Of a DNA stretch of 64,000 bases, positions 57,740-64,000 are shown one piece after another. The notes below the pieces were generated by a model that was not told where the DNA came from, searched no databases, and saw nothing but the letters and a program-made list of their open reading frames with translations. The position numbers and the translations under genes were made by a program. Source of the DNA: CAXXFQ01 sp963674475 (GTDB taxonomy: Bacteria; Planctomycetota; Planctomycetia; Pirellulales; Thermoguttaceae); the NCBI GenBank assembly GCA_963674475.2, contig CAXXFQ010000024.1, positions 124,001-188,000 of the forward strand, given 5' to 3'. Every line of letters begins with the position of its first letter. Within the stretch, counting starts at the first letter, position 1.

Positions 57740-60700
57740 TTAGTTCCAATCGCCGGTGAGGGTGAAAGGGGCCCAAAGTTGGGGAGGAGCGGCACCGAAT
57801 CGTTTTCGATAATCTTGAATCATGAAAAGCTGGGCGTTTCGTAGTGCTTCGGCCTTGCTCTGTTTTTTGGCGAGATTTTCCAGCATGACCTCAATCGTTT
57901 GCAAAGCGGATTTTTCCGTGACGCTCCAAAGGGAGCCAACGACCGCTTTGGCGCCTGCCATTTGAAACGCGTGGCTTAGACCGGCCACTCCTTCGCCGTA
58001 GCGGATCGCACCGAGGCCGGTTTGACAGGCGCTAAGAATAACCAGCTCGGTACCGCGCAGGTCGGCGTCGAGAATTTCCAAGCCGGTGAGAATTCCGTCA
58101 TTGGCTCCTATCGCTTGGCGATGGTTGTTCGCGCCGGCTAAAATCAATCCGCAGCGAAGCAGAGGATCGACCCGGACGACGGATCTCTCGTCGGGGGTCT
58201 GCGAGGCGTACGATCTGCGCTGCCCACCCGCGAGGTTTGCTTGGGGCATATTGTCCATATGCGTATCTTCAAGAAAGAATCCGTGCGTGCTCAATAAAAG
58301 CACCTTGGGGCTTTTGAGAGACTTGAACTGGTTTTCGGTGGCATGCTGTCTCTTCAGGACGACGGGTTTGCTTTGGACGTATTGTTCTAAGAGCGGGGGA
58401 AAGGTTTTGGCCTCCTCACGCGCCAGCAACAATCGTTGGGCTCTTCCGCCGCGTAGCAATCCCGCACGCGAAAACCGGTCATAATATGCCCTGAGATGTC
58501 GGTCGAGTTTGGTTGTTTTCGAGTTCGGGTCGGGGTTGGTGTTGTAATCAGGGTCGACAAAGAAGACGGCGCCCCGACTTGCGATTTTTTGGGGCTTGGC
58601 TACCAGCTCGCGGGCGGAAGTGACATAGCTTATCCGCTTATGTTCAACCAGATACGAGTCCCCCTCGTTGAGTAAGGTTTCCCAAGGAAAAAGCCATAAG
58701 GCACCGTCGGGAGCAATCACGAGATTTTTCGAATTACCCACCGACCTCTTGATCGGATCCCAGATCAGTCGGGTCAGAACGGCAATTTTGGCACGTACCC
58801 TTTGGGTTTCCAATTTGGTTTGGGCAGCGCTTGTGGTGAGGAATGTCCGAGTCAGTTCCTTTCGACATTCTGCAACCGCTGCGTGGATTTTTTCCGCCTC
58901 GCCAAGATCCACTAACGTCACTTGCCCCTGATCAGCGGAGGGCACGATCCAGGCGACGTAACGCATTGGCTGCCATTGCTCCTTTTCCGATTGTTTTTGG
59001 TTGAACTGGAAGACGGGAAACAGAGCGACGTCGATGAACACCGTGTCGGCAGGCAAGGACTTCCGGATGGTTTCCATGGTGACCCATTGGTCTTCCTGAA
59101 GTTGGGCATGCGTTTGTTGAGCCACTTTTCTCGATATTTCTCGCTCCCAACTGCGAAGGTGGAGGAGCCGTCCTTGATAGCCGTCCTCCAAACGGGGATC
59201 GAGAACGGCGTGTGTCAGTTCCTCTCGAATCGCTTTGAGTTCTTTGACCAGTTTGGCCACTTGGGGATCCTCAGAGGCGCGGGCCAGACGAATCCCTTCG
59301 GCCACGAATTCCGAGGAAAGCGCCTTTTCATTGGCCAGCCATTCGGCCGAGGCCGCTACCGCTTTCGGTTGATCGGGATATCGAAGCCCGATCGACAGTG
59401 ACTTTGCCAATTCCACCTTTTGGAAATAAAGGTAACGCATTTGCTCCAGAGGCATTAGTGCCGGCAGAACGTGGACCATACGGCGGCGGTTGGCTTGGTG
59501 GGCTTGGGTACAGTAATCGACTCCTTCACTCCATTGGTTGAGTTCCAAACAAGCGGTCATGATCTGATTCAAAGTAAAAGAATAGTCGCGTTCGTTTCGA
59601 CTGGGGTTCTTTTCCAAAATATCGAGGCTGCGACGAAAAAATGATTTTGCCTTTTCCCACTCTTTCGCCATCAAATAGCTCTCCGCGAGTTGAGAAAGGG
59701 CCAGCCGGGTGTTGGGATGATTGGGGCCGGAGGAGGTTTCCAGCATTTTCAGTGAACGTTCAAAAAGGGACTTCGCTTCTTGAGGTCGATTTCTTGCCAG
59801 ATAGGATTGCCCTAGAAAGAGATACGTCATCGCAAGGTTGGGGTCGTTTGCATTGCGACAGTTTTCTCCAATGTCAAGACTTTGTCGAAAATAGGATTCT
59901 GCTTCAGCAAAACGTCCCGTTTCGCTATAAAGTCTTGCCAGATAACAAAGAGAATTTTCCAAGAGGAATTTGTCTTTGCCAAGCTTGGCGAGCTGAATGC
60001 TTTTTTGAAACGCCTTTTCCGCTTCATGAAAACGGCACATCCTTTGGTAGGTGAAACCTAGATCGGTAAGACAGCGTGTAAAAGCGATGTGGTCCGGTTT
60101 TGGTTGTTTCTGGAGGATATGCAACGATTTTTGAAGTACTTTTTCTGCCTCGACATAGTGAGCCGTGAAATGGTACATTTCGCCAAGTATTTGGAAAGCC
60201 TCGGCAATTCTTGGATCCTCTCCGAGTCCATTTTTTTGGAGAATTCCGATTCCCTGATTCAAGTAGGCTTGGCCTAGGTCGACACGCCCAAAGGCCCTGT
60301 AGGCTATTCCGGTTTTTAAAATCGCTGTTGCATAACGGGGATGATTTGCTCCGAGACGCTGCTTCATGAGATTCAGAGGCACTGCCAATCGCCGCTCGTA
60401 TTCGTCCATTTTATGCAATCGAGAATACACTTCGGCCAGTGAATTGATCCCACAATCGACCAGCATCGGGTGATATTCGCTGGACGTGGCTTCCAGGGCC
60501 TTAAATATTTTATGGCAATCCGATTCTGCCTCATGAACCGCCCCGGTTTGAGTATAAAGGCTTATGAGCCGAACGCGTTCCAAGGCCGTTCTGGGATCGT
60601 ACGGGCCGCGCCTTTTTTCGAAGAGATCGACGACCTTTTGATAAAACAACTTGGTCTTGTCAAATTGCCCTAATTCATGATAGCAGGATCCTGTTTTGAC

Positions 60701-62713
60701 GTACAATTTGACCATCGCATCAAAGTCATGGTGCTCCTGCTTCTTTTCGAGTAATGTCAGGGCCTGTTTCAAAAGATTTTCACTTTTGGCCGCTCCCTCG
60801 GCGCCCTGCAGCCGATAGATGTTTGCTAGACTGATCAACGCACTGGCGGCAGAGAGGGCGTCTTCCTTTTTTTGGAAGACGGCATAAGATTTAAGGAAAT
60901 AACTCGCGGCCAATTTGTTGTGATTTAATGAATCGTGGTTATTTGCCAACATCAAAAGGATTGATCCATAATCGGGATGTTCCTCGGCAAGCCCTCTTTC
61001 GTTTCGAATAAGCCATTGTTCAAAATAGGCAATCGCTTTTTCTTCCTGGTCCATACTCCAGTAAAAACCGGCCAAATTTCTGAGGCTTAACAAGACATGG
61101 AGATGGTTTTTGCCAAGGGAAGCCTCGCGAACTTTGAGGTTTTCACGATGCAAAACTTCCGCTTCTTGAAAGCGTCTCAGTTCGTGGTAGGTATAGCCGA
61201 GCTGGTTCGTTGCATACGCGACCCGAAGATCGTCTAGCGGCAAATTGGCTTTCAAAAAAGATTGATAGTTTTCTAAAAGGGGCAAGGCCTCGCGGAGTAG
61301 TTTGTTTTTGAGGTAGGCATCGGCCAGATCGACGGCGGCTTGGGCGGTTCGAAGATCCTTTTTGTCAAAGCGGGCTAGTAGAAGTTCAAAACGTTTTTTT
61401 CGGATTTCAATAGCGTCGTTATAGCGGTATACCCTTTGGTATAAATTTCCCAGCGTTCGCATGAGGGAGATCGTCTGGAGATGGCTCGGCCCCAAGACTT
61501 GGGTTGCCAAGACCAACGTCTTTTCATATTGTTCGATTGCTTGAGGCAATTCTTTCTTTCCAAAATGGACCTCTGCCTTAAGCCGTGAGGCTTCAACCTT
61601 CGCTAGTTCACCAGGAGCGGATTGCCTTGAGGAAGAGTTGGGATGAAAGCCCAGGCTTGGATCTTTTTCCAGGGCCACCTCATGGTAGGTTTTGCCCGCG
61701 CGAAACCAGGTCAGTTTTTCTTGGATTTTCTTTTGTTCCTGTCCAGAAACGATCGAGTTGAGCATTTCCAGCAACTGAATCGCTTTGTCGAACTCTCTCG
61801 ACTCGGCAAAGGCGACTGAAAGCGTGCTGATGGTGGAGCGATTTTTCCATTTGGCCTTCTTGCAGGCGGTTATCGCCAGGCGGAAAGCTCGCTGGCCGTT
61901 TCGATACTCATCATCGGGACAGGTCGCCAACAACCAGGCCAAATCGTTGTTTGCGGAAACGTTGCGACGTTCAATTTGAAAGATTTTTTCATAGGCTTCG
62001 ATTGCTTCGGCGTATTTTTTTTGCTGCTGAAGCACGGTGGCCGACAAAAGAAGCGCTTTGACGTCTTTCGGCAAGCTCTTCAAGGCGAGGGCCAAATCGT
62101 CGGCCGCTTGTGGATATTCTTTCTTCAGAAAATGAACCTCCCCTAGAACGCGATGGGCCAAGGCGTTTTCAGCGGATCGTTTCAGAGAAGCCGCAGCGTC
62201 TTCCTCCGCTTTTTGCTGGTCTCCCATCTCTAGCCAGGCCTTCGCACGTTCGGCATAGGCAATCGGTATCTTCGGATCCGATGATTTAACGCTATTTTCC
62301 AAGAGTTCGATCCCTTTGGTGAGATTCGTGATCGCCTCTTGGAATTTGCCCGAAGCACGGTCGATCCGCGCCAGAACAAGAAAAGCTTCCGGCTCGTTTG
62401 GAGTGGTCTTCGCGCGGTTTTCGAACTCATCTCTTGCCTTCTGCTCGGAAACCAATTGGCCTTGGTCGACCCAGATAAGAGAACGTCCATCCAAATCGAG
62501 GATGCGTACCTGTGGTTCCTTTTCTTCGAGAACGAAAAAAACCTGTCCTTCTCGAACGGGCCAGGGCGACTCCAGGGTTTGCTCGATGTCTTCTAGGGCG
62601 ACGAGGATTTTGCTTGCCGGTTCCGCAATCGCATGCGAAGTGACCAAGCAACTGACCGAGAGTATTGCCACCAAAACGAAGTTTTTACTTCGGAAAAAAG
62701 ATTTCCTTACCAT
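57740..62713 (-). CDS. Exported TPR-CHAT domain protein
   Basis: The 1,657-residue product has a signal peptide (FVLVAILSVSCLVTSHAIA, residues 12-30). It is followed by a long array of tetratricopeptide repeats, roughly residues 90-1,100 (units such as AEVYSRLHKMDEYERRLAVP and FQILGEMYHFTAHYVEAEKV). The C-terminal 350 residues are a CHAT domain, a caspase/separase-like protease fold: the catalytic His is in LLSTHGFFLED near 1,476 and the Cys in LSACQTGLGAI near 1,560. Both residues are present, so it should be active. The end APFTLTGDWN is typical of CHAT. The signal peptide places it outside the cytoplasm. No CRISPR genes or obvious substrates are adjacent. Confidence 0.92.
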   Translation of the reverse strand: MVRKSFFRSKNFVLVAILSVSCLVTSHAIAEPASKILVALEDIEQTLESPWPVREGQVFFVLEEKEPQVRILDLDGRSLIWVDQGQLVSEQKARDEFENRAKTTPNEPEAFLVLARIDRASGKFQEAITNLTKGIELLENSVKSSDPKIPIAYAERAKAWLEMGDQQKAEEDAAASLKRSAENALAHRVLGEVHFLKKEYPQAADDLALALKSLPKDVKALLLSATVLQQQKKYAEAIEAYEKIFQIERRNVSANNDLAWLLATCPDDEYRNGQRAFRLAITACKKAKWKNRSTISTLSVAFAESREFDKAIQLLEMLNSIVSGQEQKKIQEKLTWFRAGKTYHEVALEKDPSLGFHPNSSSRQSAPGELAKVEASRLKAEVHFGKKELPQAIEQYEKTLVLATQVLGPSHLQTISLMRTLGNLYQRVYRYNDAIEIRKKRFELLLARFDKKDLRTAQAAVDLADAYLKNKLLREALPLLENYQSFLKANLPLDDLRVAYATNQLGYTYHELRRFQEAEVLHRENLKVREASLGKNHLHVLLSLRNLAGFYWSMDQEEKAIAYFEQWLIRNERGLAEEHPDYGSILLMLANNHDSLNHNKLAASYFLKSYAVFQKKEDALSAASALISLANIYRLQGAEGAAKSENLLKQALTLLEKKQEHHDFDAMVKLYVKTGSCYHELGQFDKTKLFYQKVVDLFEKRRGPYDPRTALERVRLISLYTQTGAVHEAESDCHKIFKALEATSSEYHPMLVDCGINSLAEVYSRLHKMDEYERRLAVPLNLMKQRLGANHPRYATAILKTGIAYRAFGRVDLGQAYLNQGIGILQKNGLGEDPRIAEAFQILGEMYHFTAHYVEAEKVLQKSLHILQKQPKPDHIAFTRCLTDLGFTYQRMCRFHEAEKAFQKSIQLAKLGKDKFLLENSLCYLARLYSETGRFAEAESYFRQSLDIGENCRNANDPNLAMTYLFLGQSYLARNRPQEAKSLFERSLKMLETSSGPNHPNTRLALSQLAESYLMAKEWEKAKSFFRRSLDILEKNPSRNERDYSFTLNQIMTACLELNQWSEGVDYCTQAHQANRRRMVHVLPALMPLEQMRYLYFQKVELAKSLSIGLRYPDQPKAVAASAEWLANEKALSSEFVAEGIRLARASEDPQVAKLVKELKAIREELTHAVLDPRLEDGYQGRLLHLRSWEREISRKVAQQTHAQLQEDQWVTMETIRKSLPADTVFIDVALFPVFQFNQKQSEKEQWQPMRYVAWIVPSADQGQVTLVDLGEAEKIHAAVAECRKELTRTFLTTSAAQTKLETQRVRAKIAVLTRLIWDPIKRSVGNSKNLVIAPDGALWLFPWETLLNEGDSYLVEHKRISYVTSARELVAKPQKIASRGAVFFVDPDYNTNPDPNSKTTKLDRHLRAYYDRFSRAGLLRGGRAQRLLLAREEAKTFPPLLEQYVQSKPVVLKRQHATENQFKSLKSPKVLLLSTHGFFLEDTHMDNMPQANLAGGQRRSYASQTPDERSVVRVDPLLRCGLILAGANNHRQAIGANDGILTGLEILDADLRGTELVILSACQTGLGAIRYGEGVAGLSHAFQMAGAKAVVGSLWSVTEKSALQTIEVMLENLAKKQSKAEALRNAQLFMIQDYRKRFGAAPPQLWAPFTLTGDWN

Positions 62714-63150
62714 TGCTACCCCTTTGAGCCCGTCTGACTCATTCGTTATCGGCTAGTATCTCGTGACGGCTCGGTTGAAACGATCCCAAAATGTCCTATC
62801 TGAAAAGGGCTTAGGTTTCTCAAAACTTTTTGAGAAAGGGCACGGTTTGCCTTAAAAATGGGTTTTCGTGCCATGCTCTGGCGATAGATGAGAATATTTT
62901 TGTACCAAGCTGATTCTGTTCAATTAAGATACCTTATCCCGTTTAAGTAAACAAGGAATTAGGTCCCGTCGGAATAAGGATTTGTCTTTTCCACGGCAGC
63001 CATTCTTGCCGTTTCCTTGCCAGCTCCGAGGAAGATTAAGAAGGGGAGCGGCGGTATTACGTATTGACCTACCGGTTTATTCGAAAATATCGGAAAATGG
63101 GCGTCCGAATAAGAATGAAGGTTTTTTTGGTGATGTATTCGATAGTTAAT
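62714..63150. other. Upstream region of the TPR-CHAT gene
   Basis: This 437-bp stretch has no supported gene. It holds an inverted repeat (TTTCTCAAAAC / TTTTTGAGAAA, about 62,816) and a second one (GGCACG...CGTGCC) just after it. Both are of unknown role. Confidence 0.45.
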
Positions 63151-63191
63151 AAAAAACGCCGTAAGCTTGAGTAACTCAAATGCTTACGGCG
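63151..63191 (-). terminator. Rho-independent terminator downstream of the tRNA-like sequence
   Basis: A 10-bp perfect stem, CGCCGTAAGC (63157-63166) against GCTTACGGCG (63182-63191), continues inward as TTGAG/CTCAA. The A-run at 63151-63156 gives six T on the - strand. It is a strong terminator, placed 15 bp after the tRNA-like element in its transcription direction. Confidence 0.85.
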
Positions 63192-63206
63192 TGCTATCCG
63201 CCAGTA

Positions 63207-63260
63207 GGCCCGGAGGGATTTAAACCACCGACCAAAGGGATGTGAGACCCACTTTCGGGC
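63207..63260 (-). tRNA. Degenerate tRNA-like sequence, CAC (Val-like) anticodon, no D arm
   Basis: On the - strand, GCCCG (63256-63260) could pair with CGGGC (63208-63212) as an acceptor stem. Between them lie an anticodon-loop-like CTCACAT with anticodon CAC at 63242-63244, and a T-arm-like GGTCGGTGGTTTAAATCC. The D arm is missing. The anticodon and T stems each contain a mismatch, and the acceptor is only five pairs. This looks like a decayed or partly deleted tRNA-Val, perhaps an old integration site. It is unlikely to be a functional tRNA. Confidence 0.4.
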
Positions 63261-63265
63261 GATAT

Positions 63266-63820
63266 TAAAAAGGCGTTTTACCCTTATCTTTCAGGGCTAA
63301 AACGATTCTGAATCAGTGGGGACTTGACGACCTCAGGTTCTTTCCATAATCCCTAAGTACTAAAGTCGCGTAATTTATACTCTTTTACCACGAAATTTCA
63401 TTTTAAATAGAACCTGAAAAATAGTGAATCTTTATAAACGAAATGATAGCCCGTACTATTACGCGAGATTCTCGGTCAATGGAAAACGGTACGATGAATC
63501 CACCAAGCAGCGAACGGAACGAGTACGGTGCTCCTTAAAACTGGCCCATATATTGGCTCCAAGAAATGGGATGGGTTAACGGTATGGTTTCGCTTAATTG
63601 AGGGGCGGTTGGTGGTGAGGTTGGGTTGTGAACAGCAATCGCCTCCCCTTGTATTCAAGGATAAAGCATCGAGATGACCCCAGTTCGAGCGGCGCCCATA
63701 CCACCCACTGGAAGCCAAAATCGCCCAACCCGAAACCCCTAAAATTTTTCCCCCAGATTCGACGCCCGCCGTCCGGCCTGGCAATAGGTAATTTCACCTA
63801 CTTAGCCCTATCGCTACCCC
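63266..63820. other. Non-coding spacer
   Basis: No gene is supported here; open frames in this stretch have no recognisable sequence. Confidence 0.45.
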
Positions 63821-63925
63821 ACGAGGAGAATTTACTTTTTCCTAGAGATGCTTTACAACAGTAGACGTCGCCACACCGTGTTCGATTACTTGAACCCGAA
63901 CCGGTTCGAGGCCAAGCCCTCGCCA
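63821..63925 (+). mobile_element. IS3-family transposase (OrfB) C-terminal remnant
   Basis: The + strand frame reads TRRIYFFLEMLYNSRRRHTV and then FDYLNPNRFEAKPSP, the conserved end of IS3-type OrfB (compare the family pattern FYN-RRRHS-LGYLSP). A stop codon at 63803-63805 precedes it, so only about 35 residues remain. The frame stays open to the window end but without further similarity. It is a relic next to the degenerate tRNA-like sequence. Confidence 0.75.
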
Positions 63926-64000
63926 GATAAGTTTGGCCCTTCCTATTCGTCAGGGGCAAGGCACCTCACGTTGCTTTCGGCGAAAGCCGCTGGCACAGCT

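Noticed and set aside
57740..62713. TPR-CHAT protein as a CRISPR-associated Csx29-like (craspase) protease
   Set aside because: No Cas genes or repeat array are present in the window, and the protein has a signal peptide, unlike the cytoplasmic craspase partner.
63207..64000. tmRNA or RNase P RNA at the end of the window
   Set aside because: The T-arm-like sequence first suggested tmRNA, and the hairpins near 63,950 suggested RNase P, but the characteristic conserved segments of either RNA were not found. The end of the window is better explained as an IS3 transposase tail.

Overview
The window reads as chromosome from a member of the Planctomycetota. This rests on gene content: a double-length UvrA, a row of Gfo/Idh/MocA oxidoreductases of which two carry twin-arginine leaders, very large exported proteins of unknown function, a PEP-CTERM anchored protein, an Hsp70 with a long unique C-terminus, an exported TPR-CHAT protein, HEAT-repeat proteins, and irregular Shine-Dalgarno use. 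No ribosomal RNA or other marker gene is present, so the assignment is an inference.

Positions 1-16,090 (+ strand): the terminator of an upstream gene, recJ, a very long uvrA whose frame is broken by three single-G insertions within about 440 bp, a Ser/Glu-rich single-pass membrane protein, a MATE exporter, a one-unit HEAT protein, an ExeA-type AAA ATPase and hemB. Positions 16,125-30,971 (- strand): two genes encoding giant exported proteins that appear to be built from three related modules (a probable operon), and an Hsp70-family protein. Positions 31,332-39,885: a DsbD-type thiol reductant exporter, an acidic conserved-looking protein, a PAS-SpoIIE phosphatase (- strand), a tandem pair of small membrane-anchored paralogues, a [4Fe-4S] aldo/keto reductase, and a small Cys/His-rich protein with a good promoter overlapped by a Fur-like palindrome. 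Positions 40,057-47,690 (- strand): a DUF4434-like glycosidase candidate, a HEAT-repeat exported protein and three Gfo/Idh/MocA oxidoreductases. Positions 48,343-53,370 (+ strand): dxr-rseP (isoprenoid synthesis and site-2 protease, a frequent bacterial pairing) and a polysaccharide pyruvyl transferase.

Positions 53,376-57,693 form a scrapyard of mobile and polymorphic-toxin DNA: an IS630 transposase tail, RHS fragments on both strands, a leucine-rich-repeat PEP-CTERM protein with a frameshift, and an RHS tip carrying an alpha/beta-hydrolase effector. The effector is split by an in-frame TGA that cuts off its catalytic Asp and His. It is followed 10 bp later by a four-helix membrane protein that is a candidate immunity protein. 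Positions 57,740-62,713 hold an exported TPR-CHAT protein. The last 1.2 kb has a strong terminator, a degenerate tRNA-like sequence without a D arm, and the tail of an IS3-type transposase.

Two families of short structured repeats lie in the spacers: one with three copies (around 2.3, 37.8 and 41.3 kb), and one with four (two around 2.4 kb, two around 43.5 kb). The two families touch each other at 2.4 kb.
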